Notes: generated from the sequence alone by a model not told the origin. A stretch of DNA of 64,000 nt from Ephemerocybe angulata (GCA_013368325.1 JAACJK010000164.1:1240001-1304000); one strand, 5' to 3'. Positions 24,407 through 36,249 are shown, counted from the first letter of the stretch. Numbers and translations are program-made.

Positions 24407-25784
24407 ATGGCGCTCTTCAATCGCAAGCGGGCCTCTGCCTCGGACGACAACGACTCGGCGGAGCCCAAGAAGGAGAAGGCTGGATGGCGACGACCAGCCA
24501 GTACGTGCACCGTTGCTCGACGCCGGCGGCCTCACTCACCGCCCCACAGATACCGCCTTCAAGCAGCAGCGACTCAAGGCATGGCAGCCCATCCTTACCC
24601 CCAAGACCGTCTTGCCAACCCTCTTCCTCATCGGCATTATATTTGCACCCATCGGTGGCCTTCTTATCTGGGGCTCGTCCCGCGTCAGCGAAATGACCTT
24701 TGATTACACCGACTGCGAGACTCTCCCTGCAGCAACATCCCCAGACAACCTTGCCTTCACGACAATGCCCTCAACCAAGTTTTCATACCACCTCAGTGCT
24801 GCAGACAGCGATGCAAGGCCCAACGCCCCCCGCTATGCGTACCTTGACAACTCCAACAACAGCACCGTAACCGACCTTGCGCAGAAACGGGAATGCATAG
24901 TCGAGTTCGAAATCCCAGCGACCCTCAAACCCTCCGTGCTCTTCTACTACAAACTCACCAACTTCTATCAAAACCACCGAAGATATGTCAAGAGTTTGAA
25001 TTCCGACCAGCTCAAGGGCAAATACGTCAGTCCCTCTGACCTCGACAAGAGCGACTGCAAGCCCTTGTCAACACTTAACGGCGTCGCTATCTATCCTTGT
25101 GGCCTCATTGCAAACTCTCTCTTCAACGGTCAGTTCCATTCTGTCGTGCTTCATGAGCAATGCTCATTTCCCCACAGACACCTTCTCCTCTCCCGTCCTC
25201 CTCAACCCCGCAAACTCGGCAGAGCCCTCTCAAACATACCCACTGTCAGACAAGGGGATTGCATGGCCAGGAGAGGCCAAGAAATATGTTACCAGTCCTA
25301 TCGGTGGCAAGGCTTACCCCGACCTCCAGTCTATTGTACCGCCTCCCAATTGGAGGCTGCGGTACCCTGATGGATATACCGAGCAGAACCCCCCACCAGA
25401 TCTCCGGTCAGATGAACGCTTCCAAAACTGGATGCGCACGGCCGGTCTTCCCACTTTCACCAAGCTCTATGGTCGAAACGATGACACCGAGATGGTGAAA
25501 GGCACCTACCGAATCGTAATAGGGATGAGTAAGTGTGTCCGTAAATCCTCCATGCTCTTTTAACTTATGAAGCGGTTACAGACTTCCCCGTCCGATCGTA
25601 CAAGGGCACCAAGTCATTCGTTTTCTCGACCGTCACCTGGATAGGCGGGAAGAACCCTTTCCTCGGCTGGGCTTATGTTGCTGCGGCCGGTGTATTCGTA
25701 CTCCTTGCCGTTCTCGGAACAGTCCGACATCTTGTTAAGCCAAGACGGCTGGGTGATATGTCGTTACTCTCTTGGAACCGGTGA
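24407..25784 (+). CDS. CDC50: CDC50/Lem3-family P4-ATPase flippase subunit
   Basis: This is the beta subunit that escorts P4-ATPases (Drs2/Dnf type) from the ER and supports aminophospholipid flipping at Golgi and plasma membrane. The N-terminus MALFNRKRASASDDNDSAEP is cytosolic. The first membrane span is VLPTLFLIGIIFAPIGGLLI. The lumenal domain has Cys pairs and the motifs FYYKLTNFYQNHRRYVKSLN, YPCGLIANSLFND and NPPPDLRSDERFQNWMRTA. The second span is NPFLGWAYVAAAGVFVLLAV. It ends KPRRLGDMSLLSWNR. Length is about 400 residues with three or four introns, normal for the family. It converges on the RNA cyclase gene with 129 bp between the stops. Confidence 0.95.
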
Positions 25785-25913
25785 TTGTTCGATTATCTGT
25801 GTCCACGATGGAGGAGTGCTGTTATGTATTATATTATGCGCCTTATACGAGCTCATTAATACCAACGGATTCTGGTATAATCACGATAGACAATTGATGT
25901 GGAGTAGGAATAT

Positions 25914-27206
25914 TTATTCGATACATTCACGGTTCCCTGTGTACCCGATGCCTTTACATCGAACAATCGTGTTTCCGGCCGTATCCTGGTTCACTTCGAA
26001 TCTGGCTTCGGACATTTGTTCCGCAAGCCATATTGCTGTCCTGCGATAGGCGCTCGTCAGTGTGTTCTATCACCAAGCCAACGCAGCCCGAAGCAACTCA
26101 CCGAGTATGCAGCTCTAGCTCTGCCCTTCCACAATTCACCTCAGAAGTGCCTTCCGCAAGCGCCATAAAGATGATTATCTGGTCCTGCAACCACTCATCC
26201 ACAACCCCCCATTCTCTAGCCCTTTAATCAACAACTCAGCGGCCTCCTCCCCAACAGCCGCAGGCTCCGCGGCCTTCTTCCCTACTGCACTCCCCCCAAT
26301 GACCCCACCTCCCTCCAACTCCGCCCATAGCACAATCCCACTTCCCCCTGCAACAGCGACCTTATTCGCCTCCCTCTCATCCCTGATATCCACAACAACC
26401 TCCTCTGGTGTCCCTTTCGCAGATGCGCGTCCATACCCCGCCTTTGCGAGCGCCCTCTGCGCCCCGTATACCATATCCTTCCCCACACTCGTCGGGAGCT
26501 TCGCATAATGCGCGATACCCCTGATCCTCGTTACCCTCCCGCGCTCCAGGAGCGAAAACGCTTTCAGTGTCTCCCCCTGTAGGAGCGGCTGCACCGCAAC
26601 GACCACTTCGCCCCCGCCTTTTGGAAAGTATCCTCGCCTCTTCACCTCCACATCCACAGCGCCCTCAGCCAAGCCAAAGTGGGCCTGAAGAAAGGGCAAA
26701 AAGACATGCTTTGTATAATCAATCTGTGGTGCCTGGGTCGCGTTAGTTCCCCCTAACAGCGTCAGTATCGACTGGGGCCCAGGCGTCTCGCTCGAGGAGA
26801 AGAGCAGCAGTGGTAAAGCGACCTGCAGGAGAAGTGTGACGGAGCCGGCAGTGACAGAGTCTGCAGTGAACTCCCCGGGAAGGTTTATCGACCTCGGGGT
26901 GTATTGGATCGACGTCGATCCGTTGGTGGCCCCAAGAAGCTCCCCTGAAGTTATACGAGCGGCAAGCTCAAGTCCTGTGGAGAAAACGATCGTAGTCAGT
27001 TTTCTTCGAGGATGGGAAGGTAGGTTGGGTAAATCCGTACCAACGCGATGCTGATTCTTTAGCCCAGGAGGTTTTCTCCCATTCCGAATTTTGGTAATAG
27101 AGACCGGTTTGTGAAGCAAACTCGAGAGTGAGATTCCGTTTCGCAGGATCTGGCCACCCCCTTCGAGGGTGCTTCCATCTAGCTCGATAAAAGTACTGGG
27201 GGTCAT
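25914..27206 (-). CDS. RNA 3'-terminal phosphate cyclase, with apparent frameshift
   Basis: This RtcA-type enzyme converts RNA 3'-phosphate to a 2',3'-cyclic phosphate using ATP. The N-terminus is TFIELDGSTLEGGGQILRNG, followed by SITKIRNGRKPPGLKNQHRV, the QIDYTKHVFLPFLQ block and the KRRGYFPKGGGEV motif. The C-terminal exons encode VVDEWLQDQIIIFMALAEG and TAIWLAEQMSEARFEVNQDT, ending CIE at 25914. One 66-nt intron (26975-27040) is a multiple of three without a stop and would go unnoticed in an open-frame search. A second intron follows HTR. Between ENGG and VVDEW the frame breaks at a run of six C (26205-26210): read as it stands, the frame ends about 10 codons later, while one extra base restores the family sequence. 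It is either a sequencing error or a recent lesion that removes the C-terminus. Confidence 0.85.
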
Positions 27207-28494
27207 GGAGGTTCTGAACGAAGAGGTCTGAATGAGGAGGTTGACATCATTCCCTACAAATCGATCGCCAAGTAGCGCTCAGCGGCGCTTATCCTGAATG
27301 TTTTACGGGGCTCCACCAATGGGAGGCCATCATTGATCCCGTTTTACGGGGCCGAGATGCCGACCCGGAGGCTCGGAACCACGTGCCCCGGACGCTTCCG
27401 GCGCGCGCGCCTGAGGGACGACGTCGCGCTCGCGGCGCCAATCGTGCTCAGCGGATGCGTGCTGGCTCTTGGGTAATGCATGAAACCAGAGGTAGTTACT
27501 CAGTAAAATAATAATTGGCATAGTTTCTCATTCCAAATGGCATGGCACTGGGTTGGCACTGGGTGTGTTTTGGGTGCTATATGTAAACAGATCTTATCTG
27601 ACCTGCGGCAAACCTGTGGTTGACTTGGGCTCCGGAAATTGTGCTGTGCACACTCAGTATAAAATAAAGCAATGGGTGCATGTATCTGTGGGAGCACTAG
27701 AGCCAGAGGTAAGTGCTAACAAGTGCTAAGATGGATGGAAATTAAGAATAGGCGCCCGGCATGCTCCCAACGTTCCCTGGGGTGTGAAATAAGTGAAATA
27801 AGTCGATAAGTAACTTATTCTGACCATTTTACGGTAAAACGGCTCGTTTTACGAGCCGAACCGGGTTATTTTACCAGGCAGCCCAGCAACCGCACGCAAC
27901 TCGGTTGCGATGACAGGCAGCGGCGCAGCGCGCGTCGGTTCCCCTTCCTGGGCTCATCACGATATCATCACGATGTGATGGGGTACCCTTTAAAGTTCGG
28001 CATGTTGCTGGCTTTCCTTGCCTTCCACTGACCATTCCACTGAGCTTGCCTTGTGTATTAAAGAATGGTACACTATTCATATACTACATATCAAGTGCTT
28101 TTCCCTCTGTCCTGTCCAGCTGCCTTAGGGGGGTTGTAATACATACACTGATAGAAGCAGAAAAAAACTTAGCTGAGGGCAATGATACTTCCCAAGCCCG
28201 CCAAGTTCTCGGTTTTGGTCCTACAGGTCCCATCCCTCAAATCCCGAGCTTGGCGCTCGGAACGCGTGTTCGGCCATCGTTCCCAAAACGATGGCCTTTC
28301 CGCTGCCGGTAAAACGCCCTGTAAAACAGGGCGAATAAGGCCGCTTAAACTCAGGAACGAGTCACATTCAATCTTCCGAAACGAGTCAGGGCTATTACAC
28401 TCCGCTGGTCCGAATATTATTCTATTGAAGATATGGTTCGCATGGAAGTGACTACATGGTGGTATAGGGTATATGTCAAGGTACGGCGATGTTA
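27207..28494. repeat. Gene-free, palindrome-rich island (possible decayed mobile element)
   Basis: This 1.29-kb stretch is the only long gene-free interval in the window. The 7-mer GTTTTAC (or its complement) occurs six times, at 27300, 27341, 27834, 27846, 28309 and 28321. Most copies sit inside small hairpins: CCCGTTTTACGGG, GGCTCGTTTTACGAGCC, CGCCCTGTAAAACAGGGCG. The outermost copies form an imperfect inverted pair, TGTTTTACGGGGC against TGTTTTACAGGGC (12 of 13), about 1 kb apart. Other small repeats are a tandem TTGGCACTGGGT-like pair near 27543-27566 and tandem GTGAAATAA near 27784-27800. No open frame resembles a transposase. A non-autonomous DNA element or its remains is the best guess, but no target-site duplication was established. 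Confidence 0.4.
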
Positions 28495-31400
28495 TCATGA
28501 ACGCCGAAGTATATGGCTACTCTGAAACCAAAAAACAATGAGGGTTCCGCGTTTGATCATGCCTAAAGGCATAAAACTCACCGAGCTTCGATGAATACCC
28601 AAGAAACTCGTCTTCTCCACTTTCGGGGGAGCAGTAAGTTGGTGCCGGACATTTTTCATCCCAATATTGTGGATGCAGCTAAGCATCAGCTCATGCTCCC
28701 TCGCATAACGCGCTTGGCATTCGGCCAGTTTCGCTTTCTGCCTCACAATATCTTCTTCTAAGAGCTTGACCTGGGACCTGAAGTTGGCCTCCGCCTCTCC
28801 CGACGCAGTTTGCTAAAGAGACTTTAGGAGTCATGTTACGAAAGCACTGCATTTTCGACATACCGAGATGACAGACAGGCTGGCTGCATTTCCATCTTTG
28901 ATGAGCTTGTCTTGGACCTTGACCAACTAGATACGACAAGGTAAATATGACACTGCTGCCAATGAAGTACAACGAGAACAGCACTGACCTGCTTAGCTTT
29001 AACAAGTTTCTCGTTGAGGCTTTTGATGGTTTCCTTCTGCGCAACGCTATCCTCATGCAACGACAGCCATCGCTTCCTGAATTCCTCTGGGACGTTTCCA
29101 GGGAGAGCAGAATTCAACTCGTTGCTGCGGAGAAGCCAGTATGTCAGTAAGATCAGCAACGATAGATAGGAAATGATACCAGCTTGGCATCTCGGTGTAA
29201 CAGCAGCTTTTCGCGATGGCCAATTCCCTCTGTCTGCAAGTTCATCTTATCCATGAGGAGCGCGTTCACCTGCTCAAGCTGGAGACGGTTCTTCTCGTTG
29301 AGTTCCTTGTTCTGCTTCTTAAGCCTTTCGACATCGGCCTCCAGCTCGATCTTGTCCTCGTTTACTGACTCTCGTAGGGAGGAGAGAATATCAAGCTGAT
29401 CCTTGTTGACTAGGGTGACTGTGCGGGGTATGAGAGCATTATCTATCGCAGAGAGAAGAGAACACATACGGTCAGATTTTGCGATTGTAAGTTCTCTTGA
29501 AGCAGTGTCATATTTGACCTCGAGTTCAGCGTGCTCTTTACGGAGAGTATCGAGCTGCTCGACGGATTCGTTCAGCCGCTGTCGAAGAGCAATCGCAGCT
29601 TCAGGCCTTGACTCCCAGTTAGCCAGGTTACCGCATCGATGTTGTGAATCAAGACGAACCCATCTCCAAGAGACTTCCCACTCCGAATTTCGTCCAAGTC
29701 CCGCTGAAGCATCAATTTCTCCCGGTGAGCAGTAAGGTAGTCGGCCTCATAGCGGCTCTTCGCGCGTGTAGCATCCTCTAAGAGATTCTCAAGGACAAGA
29801 ATGCGACTCGTATCAGCTTCGTTCTTCTTAACCCTCTCCAGCTCCCGCTCTAGTTTCTTGATCTGGAGCTTGAGATCAGTCGTCGTCCTCCCCGCTATGG
29901 CATCGTCAAGTTCCTCTCCAAGACCGTGACCCGTTGCATGGTCCATATCCATAGATGGGCTTGTAGGTGTAACAGCAGGGAAGTCTTCCGATGTCGTCGA
30001 ATCCAAGGTCGCACGGCTGCTCGTACTCCGATTGAGCGAGCGTACATTTGAGGACGTCAACTCGAGCTCTCGAACACGTTCCTGATAGAGCTCCAGAGAT
30101 TCTGCGTCCTTTAGCCTCTCCTCCTGTGCGATCTTGAGCTTTGTCTTCGTTTGATCAAGTTCAAACCTCAAGGTTTCCATCTCCTGGTTTCTAGACGAGT
30201 TCTTGCTCTCCAAGTCGGAGATCTGGCTTTTATAAGACTCCATAAGGGGCTTGAAGGCAGCGACCTTTCGGTAGTCTTCTTCTAGTGCCGCATTCTTATT
30301 GACTAGGTCGGAGTTTTGCTGCTCAATGGCCTATATGATTGGTTCGTCAATATGCGGTTCGCGATGTGGAGGTCAATCCACTACCTTGAGCTGCTGGCGC
30401 AGGTCAGCGCTTTCCTGGAGCTTCTTCTTGTATTTCTGCATAACATTCTCTGTCTTCTGAAGTTTGTCCGCTGCATGGCGGTACCTAAGTAGATAGAGTC
30501 AGCCTGGGACTCATGTACATGTAAACTAGTAGGGACTTACTCATCCAGTTGGTCTTTCAACTTGGCAGCTTCGTCGGCGACCTCTTGCAACTCGTCGACC
30601 TTCCGCCTCAAGTCTGCAACCAAAGTGGCGTTCTTGTCCAACTCCGATTCCGCCATAGCCAAATTATCCTCGCTCTTCTGGCTAGCACCTTCCACATCAC
30701 TGAAGTTGCGCAACTTAAAGCAATGGAAGTACTCACAGGTCCACCCTCACGCGATCCAATTCAGCCCTCAGCATCACATCCGCCTTGTCGTTCCTCCTGA
30801 CGTCGACCTCATTCCGAGATACTCTCAGCTGTGAAAGTGCTTCATCCTTCTCGGAAACCACATCGTCGTGGGCAGTCTGCAACTGCCTGCGCTGCTCCAC
30901 CAACTCGCGGTACATCTTCTCCAGCGACTCTTTCTCCAGAAACAGCTGACTTCTCTCAGACTGAACGCGGTAGTAGTGATCATCCCTGCGGGAGCACCGT
31001 CAGTGTGAAGCTGGACAAGACAACACAGCGACCGGCACAACACTCACTCAGTCATCCCAGGCTCCCCAATCTCCAGATTCTCCACCACCCCGATCTTACC
31101 CATAACCTGCTCAATAGCTTTCATCAAAATATGCTGGTCTGCCTCGCTCAGTCCCTGAATCTTTGCAATGAACTCGGTATTGCTTTCGCACTGCACGCCA
31201 ATGACCACAGTGAGTCGGCACAGACCAAGCACCGCGGTCACATCGTTGTCCTTCGCGATGGCTTGCAAGTCGGGGACATCAAGGCTGGTCGTGGGCTTCT
31301 GCAGGACATCTGCGAAGTACTGGGTCATTAAGCGGTACAATCGCTTCAGGGCGCTGAATCGGAGAACCCAGCTCTCGGCGGGCTGCGCGGAGGGCCGGGG

Positions 31401-31676
31401 CTGGCGGAAGTAGACATCATCGCTGACAAGACAAGTCAATTGTGAACAGCTGCAACCACGATGGTGGGTCAGGTTCAAAGGGACCTACACGAGGGAGAGG
31501 ATATCAAAGAAGACAGTGCCGTCGTTGAGGTCAGAGGCAGTCGTGAGCGGTCGCGATAGCTCGAAAGTCTTGAAGAAGTTTATAAAGGCCTCAAGCTCCT
31601 TCCGCTGCGTTTGTTCTGGAGCCATTACTCCTGTGTCCTGGGGAAAGCTCTCTATAGTCTGGGATGGTGTGCTCAA
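28495..31676 (-). CDS. HOOK-family dynein adaptor
   Basis: HOOK proteins link early endosomes to dynein-dynactin; HookA does this in Aspergillus. The N-terminal HOOK domain (about residues 20-180) includes ELEAFINFFKTFELSRPLTT, DLNDGTVFFDILSLV, ALKRLYRLMTQYFADVLQKP and VTAVLGLCRLTVVIGVQC. Almost all the rest, several hundred residues, is heptad-rich coiled coil (for example EALSQLRVSRNEVDVRRNDK and LELYQERVRELELTSSNVRS). The C-terminal region ends GIHRSSSSHILRRS, with the stop at 28495 after a 60-nt intron. Two in-frame starts are possible: 31676 (MSTPSQTIES) and 31625 (MAPEQTQRKE); the second is closer to other HOOK N-termini. About ten introns. The 3' end borders the palindrome island. Confidence 0.88.
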
Positions 31677-31821
31677 GGCTGGTGGGAACGCATGTGATGG
31701 TCAAGGGGAAGCGTGAACCCGTAAAACACCCATTGATCTCTCGGTTATATCTCACTATTGATCGAGCGCTAACGACGATGTTACTATAGTCACTCGGGTA
31801 TCTACACTACAGTCCATTTAA

Positions 31822-32842
31822 TTACAATTCGACCTTCGCCTGGTCGGGGTCGATCTTCACAGGACTCCCAGCTTGCCTTTCTTCAACCTTGTCTCCTGAC
31901 TTTTCCAGCTTTCCGGCCCAAAGGGCGGCACCGACGGTCGACGTCAGACTAAACGCGAACCCAGCGATGGGGATCAAGTTGAGCACAAGTGCCGTCACGC
32001 CAAATCTAAAAGGAATGGAAATTCAGATTACACGCCTGCAATTGAAGCAAGGAAACTACTTGCGCGGTGTACTGCGCTTTCCTCTTCTCAACAAACTCGG
32101 CCTTCTGCTGAGTACTGAAACGCTTCAATTGGAAGTATCTCCCATGGAAAGTCGGGCCCAACTTCTTGCCTACACATTGTCACGTCAGGTACGCAAGGAC
32201 ACACAGGAACACTCGAACCTACCGTTGTAAAGCAAGAACAGTCCGGTTCCTACGATGGGGATCGAGTTCAAGGGGAGGGAAACAATGTATCGGACAATGC
32301 CTTCCGGAGTGAATCTGTTCAAGGGCTTGGAGAGCGATTTTCCGAGTTTCTTGACGCCCGAAGATGACGATTGCACTTCTCGACCGTTCTCCACGAGCTG
32401 CATATTGCCCTGCTGAAGAAGGACCGCGTCGACTGTGGCAAGTTAATAACGTGCACCCGTGATGCGAAACGAACAGATCCCCACATATTTTGTCCTGGGC
32501 CTCATTCAAGAAGAACGATCGGGATACCAGTGTCACCAAGAAGTACGATTCTGCCAGAACCATTAATGCGGCGGGGATGAAGGCGAGCGGACCAGTGAGT
32601 ATAGCACATATCGCCACCTGGGGCAGGTAGGTGAAGAAGAACATCGCCCCGGTAATCCCAACGGACGTGATGAGTGCCTTGGTGAGCACGGGGCCGACAG
32701 ACTTGTACAGTGAAGGGTGCGACACAGTATAGCTGATTCCGAGAAGAGGGTACGCCCATGCTCCAGAGAAGACTGCATCCTGAGACAATGAGGCGACTTC
32801 GGTAAGCTCTTCGCGAGCAGCGTTGATGAGAGGTTGAGCCAT
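31822..32842 (-). CDS. EI24/RRT8-like multispan membrane protein
   Basis: The start at 32842 gives MAQPLINAAREELTEVASLS. Hydrophobic segments follow: SGAWAYPLLGISYTVSHP, ALITSVGITGAMFFFTYLPQ, VAICAILTGPLAFIPAALMV, YIVSLPLNSIPIVGTGLFLL and, near the C-terminus, FGVTALVLNLIPIAGFAFSL. It ends DPDQAKVEL. This layout and the PLNxxPIxG-type motif match the fungal family that includes RRT8/LDS1 (outer spore wall, lipid droplet) and is related to EI24/CysZ. About 290 residues in five or so exons. The molecular function is not known for most members, so only an ER or lipid-droplet membrane location is suggested. Its promoter contains a perfect CRE-type palindrome and an E-box (32949-32966). Confidence 0.75.
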
Positions 32843-32948
32843 TGAGAGGAGGGGTAAGATACAAGGGATTACTGGGAGCGAGGGTCAGTGCTGGCTCTTT
32901 ATATACGGGAATGACGACGGAATACGCACCACTACGCTACATACTCAC

Positions 32949-32966
32949 TGACGTCACAGTCACGTG
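32949..32966. promoter_or_regulatory. CRE palindrome plus E-box upstream of the EI24-like gene
   Basis: TGACGTCA (32949-32956) and CACGTG (32961-32966) lie 4 bp apart, about 107 bp upstream of the EI24-like start and 6 bp past the YME2 stop. TGACGTCA is the classical ATF/CREB bZIP site (Atf1-type stress factors in fungi); CACGTG is a bHLH site. Regulation is inferred. Confidence 0.45.
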
Positions 32967-32971
32967 TATCC

Positions 32972-35900
32972 TCAGAACGCATTCGCCAGGGCTTTCTTCA
33001 ACGCGTCGTTTCTCCGGTCCAGCGCTTGAACCTTTTTCTCGGCCTTCAGCATCTTCTCCGCCACGTATCGCGCACGTTCTCGAGCGGCACTTCTCCGAGA
33101 TACTATCCAACCGTACCAAGGTTTAGGCTCCGACGCCATGATTTCTCCCAGCAGGCGAAGCTCCTCCTCGCAGGCCTTCACAGTGCTTTCATTCTTGGCA
33201 ATTGCCTTGTCGTTGTAGTTGATCTCCTGGGCGGCGTGGAACACAGGGTCCTGCACCAGCTTGTCGAATACCCAGCGGAAGACTGGCTTCCCGGGTCGGA
33301 TAGTCGATGGACGGCCTAGAACAGCATTTCAGAGTCAGGTGCATTACACAGGGCACACGAGCAGAGCACTAACCATCCTTGGTCGTTATTGAAATGAGTT
33401 CAGCGTGTTCCATATTCCTCAGGGCGGTCTCGTCCCCTTTGAACGGGAAGTCTGCAATGATATCATAGTACGCAATCTACCCAAGTCAGGCGATGCAAGG
33501 ACTGAAGGGCTTCAGTGACTTACTTCGGGTTTCTTTGAAAGCAGATTGATTATGTGCCAAACCTGTTCTCTTGACCAGGGAAGCGACTTTGCATCGTCCA
33601 TGTCATCGCCAAAGGCATTCTTCCGCAGTTCGCTGACGTTCTGGTTGACGATTTCTTCGACTGCATCCTGAACGTCCTGCCCGTTACGTATCTTGTGGAT
33701 CAACTGAGGGTCGGTAAGAAGCGGTCCGAACCATAGTATCGCGTATCAGACTCACGCTCTCCAAATCACTTGCTCGACCACCGAGGCGAGCGACGGCTGC
33801 CGTTTGTTCCTTGGTGAACTCGAGGTGAATTCCCGCATCTTGCAGCTTCTGCTTCATGAAAGACAGAGAGCTAGCAGGATCGGCGTCGGAGAGTCCGATA
33901 GCGTATAACGGCTTCGTCGGGAGCGCTGAAACCGAGATAAAATACATTCAGGGTATGATTTAGTGGGTGCCCTTACCTTTCGCAAGCCGTTTGGCATTTT
34001 CGCGATTGTCGCTGAGGACGACAACATGCGCGATCTCAAAGCCAAGCGTTTGGAAATGAACAGTGCGCGAGTTCCTTGAATGGACATACCTGGTTCTCCA
34101 CTAAAGACGCGGCCCAATTGGCCAGGGTCTCCAGAAGATCTTCCCGCGTACTCCCGACTTTGCTCGAATAGTTTCTGATGATAACAATGGGGAGCGCCTT
34201 GACAGCATCCAGTTCTGCTTTTGACTTCTCCTTTCGCTTATCCACGCTACTGTCAGGGGCAGCTTGTTGGGTTATGGTTTCTCCAGTTGGATCCATATCT
34301 TCGTCGCCGATACCGAGCTCGCTAATCACGCCGTTTCCAGCAACGCAATCCAGTCGGCCGTCGTGCCACACTCCTCGTTCAATCTTGTCAGATGTAATCC
34401 GCGCCTGCTTCTCCCTTTCTTTCAGGGTTCTTTCGCGATCCAATGCGTGTTTTGTATCATTCCTGTGAGAGGATGACACGCGGGCCAACCCAGCAGCAAC
34501 AACTTCAAGAATCTCAGTGAGCTGATCTTTGGTAGACTTGCTAATTCCGGCTGCAGAAGAGGGTACGTCAGGCAATGATTGAGGGAAGGGAAGCTCATAA
34601 AGATTACCTTTCTGGCCGATCAACCCAACGCTTGCAAGGTCGATGAGATTGCCCATTGAGCTAAACAGCGTGAATACGGGCCAGTAGCCAGTTTGGTTGG
34701 CCAGGGCACCGATGAGTTGCGAGTCAGAACTTTGTTTCTGCAGTTCGCGGCAGTCGATGTAAAGAACACTCCTAATGAGCTGACTTTGAGCTTGTCTCAT
34801 CGGCAATGGATTGCGACTGCCCATACCTGCTTTCCTCTGCCAAGATTGATTCAACCATCCTGGTCTTTCCGCTTCCCTGTGGTCCATGCAAGAACGCGAT
34901 AGTGGCTGTAGCGATGTCATTCACTAGTGAGTGATAGATACGTAAATGGGATCGCAACCAACTGACTGGGTTTGTCCGCCAGATAGGCTTTCAAGGAGTC
35001 CTGCGCGTCCGAGCGTTCTTTCCAAACCGCAGGTGTAGGGTTCAAGTTTGCAGGCGACACTGTCTGGAGTCTGGCCAAAGTGTTTGCCATAAGCCATCGA
35101 TAGAGAGAATATTCTGCGCCAAATGAGAACGAGGCCTGCAGAGTATGATGGAGACATACCTCTATAGTCAAACCAGTTCAATACCTTGCCTTCAACCATT
35201 ATTGCGCGGACGGGATCAAAAATCTATGACGCAATTAGACCATTCCTTCCCGAACAGCGTGCACGATGGGACCTACAGCGTACGACAGGGATCCAAGGAG
35301 GAAGATAAGCAGAGGGAGTACGACTTTGGGGTGGTTTGCCGTCCAGTCGCGTATGGCGTGTGCTTGTATTGGTTTCTGGTATAAAGTGCGGATACGGGTG
35401 ATGTTACTAGGCTGGGACCGAAGGGCGACGCCATACAGGACGTTACGGGCGATTGTGGCTGCAGGAAGGCTGTGGAATGTGATTGTCGCAAATCGAGGCT
35501 GCCCAGCAGGAACGACGCCGGGGAGAACAATATCTCGGATGCGGCCATAGGGCCTGAAGGATTCGTAGAGTTCTTGCTCATTGACGTCGGGGCCGTCGAA
35601 CAGGACCCTGACGATTGGTGATGCATAACGGTTCATGTCCTCTCTCCATGGGGTACCCTTCACGAGCCATGCATTGCCTGAAGTGAGTCCCACCCAGTTC
35701 GGAAAGCCTCCATGCGCGTTTGCCTCGTCTCTGACGGTCTTCTCGATGTCCTTGAGGATGGCATCCTGCTCGTCAACTTGTGGGGAGTATGCAAAGCGCA
35801 CGTAGACGCCTCCGTCTTTCGGGTGGGGCTGGAGGTCAATGACCTGGAAGCTGTGGGTTTTGACCTTCTCAAGCTGTGACTGCAGACGGCTGAGCAGATA

Positions 35901-36090
35901 TTCGCGTCGGAAGAAGCCTATGTAATGGCGCAGACTGTGGAGGGTCAGCGCTAAAACGGACTGGGGGACGATGTACCCACTCCCAGGCTGCGAGTTGGAT
36001 GGGAAAGACGGAGTCAACAAAGAGCCAGGCCTCCTTCCTGTTCACCGGGACGGTCGATATGCCCCTGCGCCGTAAAACTGAGCGCAGCAT
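32972..36090 (-). CDS. YME2: Mitochondrial escape protein 2 (RNA12 family)
   Basis: Yme2 is an inner-membrane protein affecting mitochondrial nucleoid structure and DNA escape. The presequence is MLRSVLRRRGISTVPVNRKE. An RRM-like domain covers PIVRVLFDGPDVNEQELYES and RFATITFHSLPAATIARNVL. A single span follows (VVLPLLIFLLGSLSYAVGPI). Beyond it lies a P-loop ATPase domain with Walker A HGPQGSGKTRM and the Walker B-like region LPIVIIRNYSSK. The C-terminal region has EQVWHIINLLSKK, RPGKPVFRWVFDKLVQD and a final coiled coil ending ALKKALANAF. Length is about 850-900 residues, normal for the family. It is divergent from the nucleoporin gene, with 159 bp between the start codons. Confidence 0.92.
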
Positions 36091-36249
36091 GGGTCGAACT
36101 TGGGACTTTGAGGACGCGCCGAAGGACCAGCGGCTAGTATGAAGTCATGGCGTGACCAAGTCACGTTTGAGTCACAATCACGGGCAGTGTGTGGCCAGGT
36201 CTGTTCGCTGTTTTCATCGTTCGTCGTTGTTCTTTTCTGCTCGTCGTCG
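36091..36249. promoter_or_regulatory. Divergent YME2/nucleoporin promoter region
   Basis: The stretch holds several GTCAC-type half sites (GCGTGACC, AAGTCACG, GAGTCACA, AATCACG) between 36145 and 36185. An ATG at 36139 is in frame with the nucleoporin and would add 37 residues. I preferred 36250 because the added part is not nucleoporin-like and would use up most of the shared promoter. Confidence 0.45.

Noticed and set aside
28309..28345. Helitron 3' end (hairpin CGCCCTGTAAAACAGGGCG)
   Set aside because: The hairpin is not followed by CTRR at the right spacing and no 5' TC end or Rep/helicase gene is present.
36060..36130. tRNA-like stretch (reverse strand contains AGTTCGACCC)
   Set aside because: No matching A-box or cloverleaf stems. 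The bases overlap the YME2 start codon and presequence.
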